A DNA stretch of 64,000 bases from an uncultured Oscillospiraceae bacterium (GCA_947628805.1 CANRBG010000001.1:1-64000), one strand, 5' to 3'; counted from the first letter of the stretch, positions 19,922 through 27,372 are shown. Notes: generated from the sequence alone by a model not told the origin. Translations and numbers: made by a program.

Positions 19922-19959
19922 AAAAAGATGGTAGGCACTTTCGTGTCTACCATCTTTTT
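19922..19959. terminator. Hairpin inside the right end of the IS
   Basis: AAAAAGATGGTAG (19922-19934) and its exact complement (19947-19959) enclose a 12-base loop, with T5 on either strand after the stem. Transcripts entering the IS from the blaR1-like gene would meet it before orfA, so it may both insulate the transposase and substitute for the broken terminator. Confidence 0.7.
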
Positions 19960-19968
19960 ACCACAGCA

Positions 19969-19992
19969 CCGTCACGGGTCCGCCGGTGCTTT
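19969..19992. terminator. Right half of the split terminator
   Basis: It consists of CCGTCACGG (19969-19977, copy of 18631-18639) and the right arm CGGGTCCGCCGGTGCTTT (19975-19992), which complements the left arm 1.3 kb away. It ends nine bases before the blaR1-like stop codon. Confidence 0.85.
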
Positions 19993-20001
19993 ATCCATCT
20001 T

Positions 20002-21777
20002 TCAGGATACCATGTAGCTCAGGGCGAATTCGATGGGTTCGTTGACGCTGGACCACACACAAACGGCGTACCGGCCCGGCCGCAGGCCGGAGGAGGAGAG
20101 CATCCCTCCCGACGCGGGCTCCGCCGCGCCGCCGCTTGCGGCCTGGTCCGGATCGACGGCGGTCAGATAATCTCCCGGGCCCTCTCCGGCGGGGCAGATG
20201 GACACATGACAGCCTATCTTCTTGTCCGCGCTGACGGCGGCGGTGACGGTCCCGTCTTCATCCACCCAGCCCACGTCAAAGTATATCTTCTCATAAGGCC
20301 CCAGACGCCCCCGAAAGTCCGTGCATCCCGGCAGAGTGGTCCCGTCGCCCCCTATGAGGGCGGACACCTGCTCCGCCAGACTGACGGGCGCGACCGTCTC
20401 GTCCTCCGGGGCATCCTCTGCCCCGGTCATCAGATGCATCTCCCGGTCGTCGCCTTGGGCCAGCATGACGTCGTCGCTGCCGTCCACGGTTTTGGACACC
20501 AGCAGGCCGTTTTGGATGTCCTCCAACGTCTGTTCGTACATCTTGATGGTCTCGTCGATCTTCTCCTGGGTCCAGGTGAACCAGCCGTCGGTGTTGGTCC
20601 AGGCCCGCTGGCCCAGGCAGTCCTGCAGGTCCTTTTTCTCCTGCTCCAGCCAAGCGGCGTATTCCTCCGCGGTCCACCACTGGACCTCCACCGGGTCAAT
20701 GAGCGCCTCATATTCCTCCCGGGTCATGGCGATGGGCTCGCCACCGGCGGTGTATACATAGACGGTCCCGTCCGAAGACGCCAGTATCTCGCCGGTAAAG
20801 GTACCAGGCGCGGCAGCATCGGCGTCCGCCGGCTCCGGGGCGGCGGTGGCGAACGCGGCACCTACGGAGAGCACCAGCGCCAGGGCCAGCAGGACGCTCC
20901 AAAACGGTCTTTTTCGTGTCTTCATAATGGAATGTATCCTTTCCTCAATGGCGTTTCGGGAAAAGCCGCTGGCAAAGCCGGTGAGACCTGCCCGCCGGGC
21001 CTCCATGTCCAGCAGGACGTGGGCGTAATCCCGCCGGATGTCGGAGCCCAGCGCCCGGACCACCGCCTGGTCGCAGGCGAGCTCCATGTCCCGGTTCGCC
21101 AGGACCAGCATCAGCCATACCAGTGGATTGAACCAGTGGACGCAGGTCACCCCCGCCAGGACCAGTTTGCGTAGTGCGTCCAGCCGCCGGATGTGGGCCA
21201 GCTCATGGGCCAGCACGAATCCCAAGGGTCCACCCTCTGTCCGGTCCAGGGCCCGGGGCAGCAGGATCACCGGCCGGATCACGCCATAGGTCAGCGGCGC
21301 ACCCGCCCGGTCCGTGACCCGCATCGCCACGTTCCGGCGGGGCAGCCGGATTTCGGGCAAAAGGTTGGAGAAATTTATGTCAACTTCTTCCACCTCCCGA
21401 AACCGGCAGTAGGAATGGATATAGCCCGCAGCCAGGATCAGCGCCAATAAGACGGCTCCGCCGGCCCAGAGGATCGTCCAGGGGGACGTACCCGGAGTGG
21501 GAGAAGCGACAACGGAGGATGTTGTTATGTCAACTAACGGAGTGGCGGCGCCGGTGCCCTGGACAGCCGGGGACACAGCCGCCGGGGCGGACCGTTCCAG
21601 CAGGGTCCAGGCGCTGAACCGGAAGGGCAGACGGACCGGGACCGTCAGCCGCAGTACGGCCAGGGCCCACATACATTCATAAGTCCACCGGGGCAGCCGA
21701 TCCTTTGCCAGGGCCCGCAGCAGGGTGCCGGCCAGGATGACGCAGCCGCCGGAAAGGCTCATTTTCAGCAGGGTCAT
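20002..21777 (-). CDS. M56 family metallopeptidase, BlaR1/MecR1-like sensor
   Basis: A 591-residue membrane protease. Membrane helices lie near residues 5-22, 33-50, 100-120 and 292-310, with the zinc site HELAH at 191-195 and NRDMELACD (third ligand Glu232 region) following. In BlaR1 the protease is triggered by an outer penicillin-binding domain and then inactivates BlaI. Here the roughly 280-residue extracellular part contains no SxxK/KTG transpeptidase motif and looks unrelated, so the signal is unlikely to be a beta-lactam by the classical mechanism. ATG 21777 lies five bases after the blaI-like stop; the longer open frame to 21999 overlaps that gene and was discarded. Confidence 0.88.
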   Translation of the reverse strand: MTLLKMSLSGGCVILAGTLLRALAKDRLPRWTYECMWALAVLRLTVPVRLPFRFSAWTLLERSAPAAVSPAVQGTGAATPLVDITTSSVVASPTPGTSPWTILWAGGAVLLALILAAGYIHSYCRFREVEEVDINFSNLLPEIRLPRRNVAMRVTDRAGAPLTYGVIRPVILLPRALDRTEGGPLGFVLAHELAHIRRLDALRKLVLAGVTCVHWFNPLVWLMLVLANRDMELACDQAVVRALGSDIRRDYAHVLLDMEARRAGLTGFASGFSRNAIEERIHSIMKTRKRPFWSVLLALALVLSVGAAFATAAPEPADADAAAPGTFTGEILASSDGTVYVYTAGGEPIAMTREEYEALIDPVEVQWWTAEEYAAWLEQEKKDLQDCLGQRAWTNTDGWFTWTQEKIDETIKMYEQTLEDIQNGLLVSKTVDGSDDVMLAQGDDREMHLMTGAEDAPEDETVAPVSLAEQVSALIGGDGTTLPGCTDFRGRLGPYEKIYFDVGWVDEDGTVTAAVSADKKIGCHVSICPAGEGPGDYLTAVDPDQAASGGAAEPASGGMLSSSGLRPGRYAVCVWSSVNEPIEFALSYMVS

Positions 21778-21782
21778 GGCGC

Positions 21783-22136
21783 TCACCCCTGCTGGTCGAT
21801 CCAGGCCCGAAGCCGGTCGATCTGTTCCCGGGTCAGGGTCCTGCCCCCCAGCAGGGAGGCGAACAGCAGCTCCGGCGAGCCGTCGAAGAGCTTGTCCACC
21901 AGGGCTCCGGCCTCCGCCGCCCGGACCGCGTCCTTCGTGACCAGGGCATGGCAGAGGAAGTTGGGCTCTGACCGGCGGATGGCCCCCTTGGCGATACACT
22001 TTTTGATGACCGTGTAGGTGGTGTTCATGTTCCAGCCCACGCTCTCGGAAAGGGTATTGCTGATCTGCTTAGCTGTGGTGTCTCCCCGCCGCCACAGCAC
22101 GTCCATTACCTTCAGCTCCGAATCGTATAGCTTCAT
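21783..22136 (-). CDS. BlaI/MecI family transcriptional repressor
   Basis: The 117-residue winged-helix repressor opens MKLYDSELKVMDVLWRRGDTTAKQIS and has the NMNTTYTVIKKCIAKGAI recognition-helix region typical of BlaI/MecI/CopY regulators, with a C-terminal dimer helix. It is cotranscribed with its M56 partner and likely represses its own promoter through three dyads upstream. In this family derepression follows proteolysis or inactivation by the M56 protein. No beta-lactamase gene lies beside it, so the regulon target is unknown. Confidence 0.92.
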   Translation of the reverse strand: MKLYDSELKVMDVLWRRGDTTAKQISNTLSESVGWNMNTTYTVIKKCIAKGAIRRSEPNFLCHALVTKDAVRAAEAGALVDKLFDGSPELLFASLLGGRTLTREQIDRLRAWIDQQG

Positions 22137-22155
22137 ATGGTCTGCCCTTCACACT

Positions 22156-22218
22156 ACTATGATAGTTTACATACACACTACCACAATAGTGCAGCCTTGT
22201 CAACACTATTGCGATAGT
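22156..22218. promoter_or_regulatory. Three BlaI-type operator dyads
   Basis: ACTATgATAGT (22156-22166, perfect), CACTA-6-TAGTG (22176-22191) and ACTAT-4-ATAGT (22205-22218) share a half-site like ACTAT. They lie respectively just downstream of, across the -10 of, and just upstream of the blaI promoter, the arrangement expected for autorepression. Confidence 0.65.
22175..22203 (-). promoter_or_regulatory. Promoter of the blaI-blaR1-like operon
   Basis: On the minus strand TTGACA (plus 22198-22203), 17-base spacer, TAGTGT (plus 22175-22180), overlapping the operator dyads. Confidence 0.7.
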
Positions 22219-22231
22219 TTGGAGAAAATAT

Positions 22232-22261
22232 AAAAAACCGCCTCCCTCGGCAGAGGGAGGC
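22232..22261 (-). terminator. Terminator downstream of the EamA/YnbB operon
   Basis: GCCTCCCTC (22240-22248) pairs with GAGGGAGGC (22253-22261) around a four-base loop; on the minus strand the stem is followed by GGTTTTTT. It separates the EamA gene from the blaI promoter. Confidence 0.75.
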
Positions 22262-22283
22262 AAATTGGTTGGTGCAATGTTTG

Positions 22284-22299
22284 CCCCTCGTCAGAGGGG
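22284..22299. repeat. Second short palindrome before the EamA stop
   Basis: CCCCTC-gtca-GAGGGG repeats the design of the preceding terminator hairpin. The pair resembles the small CTC/GAG palindromes scattered in intergenic regions of gut Clostridia, a resemblance from memory only. Confidence 0.4.
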
Positions 22300-22313
22300 G
22301 CTGTTGCGTACTA

Positions 22314-23237
22314 TCACACGTCCCCGGTCAGGCCGTCGGACAGGCCCAGCAGCACGATGCCCAGGATGGCAAGGCCGATGCAGACGTAGTGCTTCCAGGA
22401 GAGCTTTTCCTTCAAAAACAGCCGGCTCCACACCACGGAGGCCAGGCAGTAGCCGGAGATGATGGGGGCGGACATGGCAACGTGGTCCGCGTCCGCCAGG
22501 GCGTAGATGTAGGCAAGCTGCCCGGCGGTCTCAAAGCAGGCGCCCACGTACTTGGGCGTCTCCTGCCGGAGGGTGAACCGCTCTTTTTTCGCCAGCAGCA
22601 CGATAAGGCACACCAGTCCCGCGGCCAAAAACGTCAGCTCATAGGCCACGTTGGCGCTGTCCTCGTCCAGGGTTTCCAGCACCAGGCTGTCGGCAAAGGT
22701 GCCCGCCGCATCCAGCACGCAGTACAGCACCGGCAGCAAGATCGCGATGAAGCTCCTGGCGTATTTGTAGTTAGAGATGCTCTGCCGGGCGGCCCGGGCC
22801 TCGTCGTCCTCGTGCATGTCCACAAAGCCCAGGGCAACCACCCCCACGCACACCAGGGCCGTGGCCCCCAGCTGCAGGGCGGAGATGGAGCCAAGCCCCG
22901 CCGTGGCCAGGGTGATGACGGCCACCAGCGCGCCGGAACTGTTGCAGATGGGGCTGGACACGGACAGCTCTATGTATCGCAGGCCCAGATAGCCCAGAGT
23001 CATGGAGAGGATGTACAAAAGGCTCACGGGCAGGTAGGTGACGATGGTCTGCATGTCGATGTGCACGCCCTGGACGAACACCTCCACGGCGGCGTGGATA
23101 CCCATGACCGCGCCCACCGCCACCACCATCTTCAGGTGGGAGGTCTTATCGGCCTGGTCCCGGCAGCCGATCTTGGAGAACAGGTCGGAGCCGCTCCAGC
23201 AAAGCAGCGCTACCACAGAAAGCCAAAACCAACTCAT
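22314..23237 (-). CDS. EamA/DMT-superfamily transporter
   Basis: A 307-residue membrane protein with about ten helices in two EamA-like halves separated by a charged cytoplasmic linker (DMHEDDEARAARQSISNYKYAR). The second half ends LAILGIVLLGLSDG, typical of the drug/metabolite transporter superfamily. The substrate cannot be read from sequence. The ATG lies three bases after the stop of the upstream YnbB-like gene, so the two are cotranscribed. Confidence 0.88.
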   Translation of the reverse strand: MSWFWLSVVALLCWSGSDLFSKIGCRDQADKTSHLKMVVAVGAVMGIHAAVEVFVQGVHIDMQTIVTYLPVSLLYILSMTLGYLGLRYIELSVSSPICNSSGALVAVITLATAGLGSISALQLGATALVCVGVVALGFVDMHEDDEARAARQSISNYKYARSFIAILLPVLYCVLDAAGTFADSLVLETLDEDSANVAYELTFLAAGLVCLIVLLAKKERFTLRQETPKYVGACFETAGQLAYIYALADADHVAMSAPIISGYCLASVVWSRLFLKEKLSWKHYVCIGLAILGIVLLGLSDGLTGDV

Positions 23238-23240
23238 ATC

Positions 23241-24524
23241 TTATATCCCTCTCAGGTCCACAAGACCTCTTTCGTACAGCTTTTGCAGGCTCATGAGGAT
23301 GCCTGTCTTGGCGTGGTACCAGGTGAGCCCGCCCTGGAAATAGACGGCGTAGGGGGGGCGGATGGGCCCGTCGGCGGAGAGCTCGATGGAGGAGCCCTGG
23401 ACGAAGGCCCCGGCGGCCATGATCACGTCGCTGTCGTAGCCCGGCATGGGCCAGGGCACCGGCGTCACGTGGCTGTCCACCGGCGCGGCGGCCTGGATGC
23501 CCAGGCAGAACGCCTCCATACGCTCGGCGGAGCCCAGGGTCACCGCCTGGATGATGTCGCAGCGGGGTTCGGAGGCGTCGGGCACGCAGGCGAAGCCCAG
23601 CTTTTCATAGATATTGGCGGCGAAGATCGCACCCTTCAGGGCCCCGGCGGTGACGGTGGGGGCCAGGAAAAAGCCCTGGTACATGCCGGGCAGCTGGCCC
23701 AGATTCGCGCCCACCTCCTTGCCCAGGCCCGGGGCGGTGAGCCGCCGGGCGCATGCCTCCACGCAAGGCCCCGTGCCGCAGATATAGCCTCCCGCGGCGG
23801 CCAGACCCCCGCCGGGATTCTTGATCAGCGACCCCACGGTCATGTCCGCCCCCACGTCGGAGGGCTCTATGCGCTGGACGAACTCGCCGTAGCAGTTATC
23901 CACCATGCACAGCACGTCCGGCTTCACGCTCTTGCAAAAGGCGATCAGCCGGCCGATCTGGTCCACGGAAAAGCTGGGCCGGGTGGCGTAGCCCTTGGAC
24001 CGCTGGATGGTGATGAGGCGGGTCCTGTCGTTGATGGCGGCCCGGATGGCGTCAAAGTCGAAGGAGCCGTCCGGCAGAAGGTCCGCCTGCCGGTAGGTGA
24101 CGCCGTACTCGGCCAGGGACCCGGGGGAGGGACGGATGCCGATCACCTCCTCCAGGGTGTCATAGGGCGCGCCCACGGGGGAGAGAAGCTCGTCCCCGGG
24201 CCGGAGGTTGGCCCCAAGGGCCAGGGCCAGGGCGTGGGTGCCGCAGGTGATCTGGGGCCGGACCAGGGCCGCTCCCGTATGGAAGCAGTCGGCGTATACC
24301 GCCTCTAAGGTCTCCCGGCCCAGGTCGTTGTAGCCATAGCCGGTGCTGGTGGAGAAGCAGGCTCCGCTGACACGGTTTTTCTGCATGGCCGCCAGGACCT
24401 TGGCCTGGTTGTACTCGGCGGTGGCGTCGATGGCGTCGAACCGGTCCCGCAGACCGGCCAGCACGCGCTCGCCATATTCATATACCTCCCGGCTGACGCC
24501 GAGGGATACGTATATCTCTTGCAT
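23241..24524 (-). CDS. YnbB-like PLP-dependent methionine gamma-lyase family protein
   Basis: A 427-residue fold type I PLP enzyme of the Met_gamma_lyase/aluminium-resistance family. Asp209 (LCMVDNCYGEF) should hold the pyridine nitrogen and Lys235 (VGSLIKNPGGG) the cofactor. The TSTGYGYNDLGRETLE opening is characteristic. The ATG at 24524 follows GAAGGAGAG; the open frame upstream to 24578 runs through the promoter. The true substrate of this family is unsettled, probably a sulfur amino acid. It forms an operon with the EamA transporter. Confidence 0.9.
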   Translation of the reverse strand: MQEIYVSLGVSREVYEYGERVLAGLRDRFDAIDATAEYNQAKVLAAMQKNRVSGACFSTSTGYGYNDLGRETLEAVYADCFHTGAALVRPQITCGTHALALALGANLRPGDELLSPVGAPYDTLEEVIGIRPSPGSLAEYGVTYRQADLLPDGSFDFDAIRAAINDRTRLITIQRSKGYATRPSFSVDQIGRLIAFCKSVKPDVLCMVDNCYGEFVQRIEPSDVGADMTVGSLIKNPGGGLAAAGGYICGTGPCVEACARRLTAPGLGKEVGANLGQLPGMYQGFFLAPTVTAGALKGAIFAANIYEKLGFACVPDASEPRCDIIQAVTLGSAERMEAFCLGIQAAAPVDSHVTPVPWPMPGYDSDVIMAAGAFVQGSSIELSADGPIRPPYAVYFQGGLTWYHAKTGILMSLQKLYERGLVDLRGI

Positions 24525-24549
24525 GATAAGCTCTCCTTCTACCCAGGAT

Positions 24550-24578
24550 AACTTACCATTTAGGCCCGGACATGTCAA
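24550..24578 (-). promoter_or_regulatory. Promoter of the YnbB-like/EamA operon
   Basis: On the minus strand TTGACA (plus 24573-24578), 17-base spacer, TAAGTT (plus 24550-24555), starting six bases beyond the T-run of the spoIIID terminator. Confidence 0.7.
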
Positions 24579-24584
24579 GGGAAA

Positions 24585-24611
24585 AGGAAAACCGGGCGCG
24601 GCTGCGCCCGG
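24585..24611 (-). terminator. Terminator of spoIIID
   Basis: CCGGGCGC pairs with GCGCCCGG around a four-base loop (24592-24611), and on the minus strand TTTTCCTTTT follows. It lies nine bases after the spoIIID stop. Confidence 0.85.
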
Positions 24612-24620
24612 ATTCCTGAT

Positions 24621-24875
24621 TTAACTGCCTTTGTATTTCCGGCGGGTGGCCTCGCCGCCCCGCAGGTGCCGCTCGGCCTTGTTGCGCTCCAGCACCGCCC
24701 GGGCCTGGGTGTACAAGGGCCGGTCCACATGGCGCAGCCGCTCCGACAGGTCCTTATGTACGGTAGACTTGCTCACCCGGAAATGCATTGCCGCGTCCCG
24801 GACGGTGGCGTTGTTCTCCACGATGTACAAAGCCAGATCCCTGGCCCGCTGTTCAATATCCTCTCGCACGCACAT
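24621..24875 (-). CDS. spoIIID: Sporulation transcriptional regulator SpoIIID
   Basis: An 84-residue DNA-binding protein matching SpoIIID in length and order. It opens REDIEQRARDLALYIVENNATVRDAAMHFRVSKSTVHKDLSERL with the HTH near residues 25-46, and has a basic C-terminus (RHLRGGEATRRKYKGS) that contacts DNA. In Bacillus and Clostridium it acts in the mother cell with sigma-E to switch genes on and off. Its presence marks the organism as a spore former. It is a single-gene unit with its own terminator. A possible sigma-E -10 lies upstream. Confidence 0.95.
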   Translation of the reverse strand: MCVREDIEQRARDLALYIVENNATVRDAAMHFRVSKSTVHKDLSERLRHVDRPLYTQARAVLERNKAERHLRGGEATRRKYKGS

Positions 24876-24902
24876 ACCACTTCCCTTGCCTTACCTTGCC
24901 AC

Positions 24903-24910
24903 AGTCTATG
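24903..24910 (-). promoter_or_regulatory. Possible sigma-E -10 element for spoIIID
   Basis: On the minus strand CATAGACT, close to the sigma-E -10 consensus CATACA-T, 28 bases before the start codon. The -35 region is not convincing, so this is tentative. Confidence 0.25.
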
Positions 24911-24991
24911 CGGGGCGGGGAAGCGGTTAGAACCGGCCGGAAGAAGGAAGCCGCAGACAGGCGTTCCCGCCGGTGAAATGGCGGCGGGGCC

Positions 24992-25020
24992 TTGCAATGG
25001 GTCCTGGCCCGCGCTATAAT
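24992..25020 (+). promoter_or_regulatory. Promoter of the HAD-thiN-serine hydrolase unit
   Basis: TTGCAA (24992-24997), 17-base spacer, perfect TATAAT (25015-25020). The roughly 88-base leader that follows contains a seven-pair hairpin, CCGGGCG/CGCCCGG (25077-25095), and a weaker one before it. It does not match the thiamine pyrophosphate riboswitch. Confidence 0.75.
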
Positions 25021-25114
25021 GTGAGCGTGATGGAACGGGGGCTGCCGGACGGGCGGCCTCCCTGTTTGCGAGGGTCCCGGGCGCTTCACGCCCGGTGGGA
25101 TAGGGCGGTGGACC

Positions 25115-25750
25115 ATGGATAAGTCTTTTGCTATTTTCGATATGGACGGGACCCTGGTGGATTCCATGGGCTACTGGGACGATGTGGCGGTGGAGTATCT
25201 GCGGGGCCAGGGGGTAGCGGAGGTGCCGCTGGAGCTGTTGCAGCGGACCGCGCCGCTGCCCATGGCGGAGACGCTGGCGCTGTTCATCCGGGAGTTTGGC
25301 CTGAACGATACCCCAGACCGGGCCCGGGCGGAGCTGCTGCGCATCATGGAGGACCACTACCGCCATGATGTGGCCCTGAAGCCCGGGGTGGAGACATATT
25401 TGGAGGGGCTTTCCCGGCTGGGCGTGGGCATGTGCGTGGTTTCCGCCACGCCGGAAAGGCTGATGGAGCTGTGTCTGGAGCGGCTGGGCGTGGGGAGGTA
25501 TTTCCGGTTCGAGCTGTCCTGCGAGAGCGTGGGGGCCGGCAAGGACAGGCCGGATATCTACCACGCCGCGGCCAGGCGGCTGGGAGCGGCAAGAGCCGCG
25601 GACGCGGCGGTGTATGAGGACTCTCTGGTGGCCCTGCGTACCGCCCGGGACGCGGGATACTACACCGTTGGCGTGTACGACGCCGACGAGGCGGACCGCT
25701 GGGCCGGGATCGTGGCCCTGGCGGACGAGACGATCGAGCGTTGGCAGTGA
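25115..25750 (+). CDS. HAD-superfamily phosphatase (beta-PGM/Gph type)
   Basis: A 211-residue HAD hydrolase with motif I FDMDGTLVDS (nucleophile Asp9, Asp11), a helical cap of class C1 (about 15-85), motif II VSAT near residue 110, the catalytic Lys region, and motif IV YEDSLVAL. It should remove phosphate from a small metabolite or act as a phosphomutase; the substrate is unknown. It is first in a unit with thiamine pyrophosphokinase, separated by 34 bases, so a link to thiamine or vitamin phosphate turnover is possible but unproven. Confidence 0.85.
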   Translation: MDKSFAIFDMDGTLVDSMGYWDDVAVEYLRGQGVAEVPLELLQRTAPLPMAETLALFIREFGLNDTPDRARAELLRIMEDHYRHDVALKPGVETYLEGLSRLGVGMCVVSATPERLMELCLERLGVGRYFRFELSCESVGAGKDRPDIYHAAARRLGAARAADAAVYEDSLVALRTARDAGYYTVGVYDADEADRWAGIVALADETIERWQ

Positions 25751-25784
25751 CCGGCAGACTTTACGGAAAGGCGGCGGTTAGGAT

Positions 25785-26429
25785 ATGGCCCGGTGCGTGA
25801 TCATCGGCGGCGCGGCGATAAAGGATTATGAGCGGATTCGGCAGACGCTGCGGGCGGGAGACTTTTTCATCTTCTGCGACAGCGGTCTGTGCCATCTGGA
25901 AAAGCTGGGGGTCCGGCCCGATCTGGTGGTGGGGGATTTTGACTCCCACGCCGATCCCCATCTGCCGGTGGAGACCATCGTCCTGCCCAGCGTAAAGGAC
26001 GATACCGATACGGTGTACGCCGCCCGGGAGGCCCTGAAGCGGGGATTTGACGAGTTTCTGCTGCTGGGGGTCATCGGCGGGCGGCTGGATCACACCCTGG
26101 GGAATCTGGCCATCCTGCTGATGCTGGACGCCCGGGGAAAGCGGTGCGCGGCGATGGACGACTACAGCCGGGTGGAGGTGGTGTCCCGGGAGCCGGCCCG
26201 GGTGCGGCACGGCGAATACCCCTACTTCTCCCTTTTGAACATCACCGGCACGGCAAAGGGCGTCACGGTCCGAAACGCCAAATACCCTTTGGCGGACGCG
26301 GAGATCACCTGCGAGTATCCCTACGGCGTGAGCAACGAGCCCCTGCCGGGAAAGACGGCGGAGATCACGGTCCGGGAGGGGAAGCTGCTGCTGGTCAAGG
26401 TGTTCCGGGACCTGGCCGCCGGCGAATGA
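25785..26429 (+). CDS. thiN: Thiamine pyrophosphokinase
   Basis: The 214-residue enzyme transfers pyrophosphate from ATP to thiamine, giving thiamine pyrophosphate. Family motifs are all present: FCDSGLCHLEKLGVRPDLVVGDFDS (metal-binding Asp residues), KDDTDTVYAAREAL, GVIGGRLDHTLGN in the catalytic domain and the C-terminal beta-sandwich with GVSNEPLPG. The ATG follows GGAAAGGCGG. It acts in the cytoplasm and implies salvage of imported thiamine. Confidence 0.95.
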   Translation: MARCVIIGGAAIKDYERIRQTLRAGDFFIFCDSGLCHLEKLGVRPDLVVGDFDSHADPHLPVETIVLPSVKDDTDTVYAAREALKRGFDEFLLLGVIGGRLDHTLGNLAILLMLDARGKRCAAMDDYSRVEVVSREPARVRHGEYPYFSLLNITGTAKGVTVRNAKYPLADAEITCEYPYGVSNEPLPGKTAEITVREGKLLLVKVFRDLAAGE

Positions 26430-26454
26430 TACGGGTGCAAGGAGGTATGGGCTT

Positions 26455-27363
26455 ATGCGGCAAGTGGATCTGAGCGCGTTTATCGAGACGGTGCGGCGGA
26501 AAGACCTGGCGGTGCGGGGCATGCGGGTGTTCCGGGACGGCCAGCTGGCCGCCAGCTATCAGCCAGGCCCGGAGCGGCGGCAGAACCAGTACTCAGGTAC
26601 CAAGAGCTTTACCGCCACCGCCGTGGGCTTTGCCGTGCAGGAGGGGATGTTCTCCCTGGACGACCGGGTGCTGGACCACTTCCGGGCCGACGGGCCCGAG
26701 GCGCCGTCGGAAAATCTGCAAAAAATGACCTTGCGCCATCTGCTCACCATGTCCATGGGGGTAGAGCAGCCGCTGCTGATGGGCGATATGCGGCCCAGAA
26801 TGAAGGAGAAGGACTGGGTGAAGTTCGTGCTGCGGGCGCCCGTGGTCCACGAACCGGGCAGCCTGTTCCGATATACCAACGCGGGGCCCTATCTGCTGGG
26901 CGTGCTGATCCAGCGCCTGTCCGGCATGTCCCTGGCGGCTTATCTCGGTCCACGCCTTTTCGAGCCTCTGGGGATACGGACGCCGGAGTATGAGCGGGAC
27001 CCCATGGGCTACGACTTTGGCTCCAGCGGCATGTGCATGACGGTGTCCGAGTTTGCCAAGCTGGGGCTTTTGTACCTGCAAAAGGGCGTATACAACGGCG
27101 TCCGCCTGCTGGACGAGAGCTGGGTAGAGGCAGCCTCCGCGCCCCAGATCGAGACGGACGAGGGCGACGGGGAGCTGGGCCGCCACTACGGATACCTGTT
27201 CTGGGTCATGCCGGACGGTATGTACCGGGCGGACGGCATGTACGGCCAGTACTGCGTGATCGTACCGAAAAAGAACGCGGTCATAACGATCAACTCCATG
27301 CAGGAGAAAAATACGAAGCAGATCCTGCGGGCCGCCCTGCGCACGGTCCTGCCCCAGCTGTGA
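26455..27363 (+). CDS. Beta-lactamase-family serine hydrolase (class C fold)
   Basis: A 302-residue protein with the serine beta-lactamase/PBP fold. The SxxK motif is Ser47-Gly-Thr-Lys50 (QYSGTKSFTATAVGFA) and the YxN motif is Tyr140-Thr-Asn142 (FRYTNAGPYLLG). The third motif region near RADGMYGQY lacks a clear KTG. There is no signal peptide or membrane segment, so it is probably an intracellular esterase or peptidase rather than a resistance beta-lactamase. It follows thiN by 25 bases with AAGGAGG. Confidence 0.87.
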   Translation: MRQVDLSAFIETVRRKDLAVRGMRVFRDGQLAASYQPGPERRQNQYSGTKSFTATAVGFAVQEGMFSLDDRVLDHFRADGPEAPSENLQKMTLRHLLTMSMGVEQPLLMGDMRPRMKEKDWVKFVLRAPVVHEPGSLFRYTNAGPYLLGVLIQRLSGMSLAAYLGPRLFEPLGIRTPEYERDPMGYDFGSSGMCMTVSEFAKLGLLYLQKGVYNGVRLLDESWVEAASAPQIETDEGDGELGRHYGYLFWVMPDGMYRADGMYGQYCVIVPKKNAVITINSMQEKNTKQILRAALRTVLPQL

Positions 27364-27372
27364 GGGAAGGGC

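Larger units (their letters stand above)
18640..19968 (-). mobile_element. IS3-family insertion sequence (about 1329 bp)
   Basis: It starts 5'-TG and ends CA-3' with imperfect terminal inverted repeats: 24 of the outermost 32 bases match, including the block GTAGACAC. It carries orfA and orfB in IS3 order with a DD(35)E transposase. Direct repeats CCGTCACGG (18631-18639 and 19969-19977) flank it. Because the target is a hairpin loop, the true duplication could be 3 to 9 bases, with the ends shifting to CGGTG accordingly. Both ORFs are intact, so the copy may be active. Confidence 0.9.

Noticed and set aside
25021..25114. Thiamine pyrophosphate riboswitch before the thiN unit
   Set aside because: The conserved CTGAGA and ACCC/GAACCTGAT elements are absent.
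26455..27363. Antibiotic-resistance beta-lactamase
   Set aside because: There is no signal peptide or clear KTG motif, and it is not linked to the blaI pair; a general serine hydrolase fits better.
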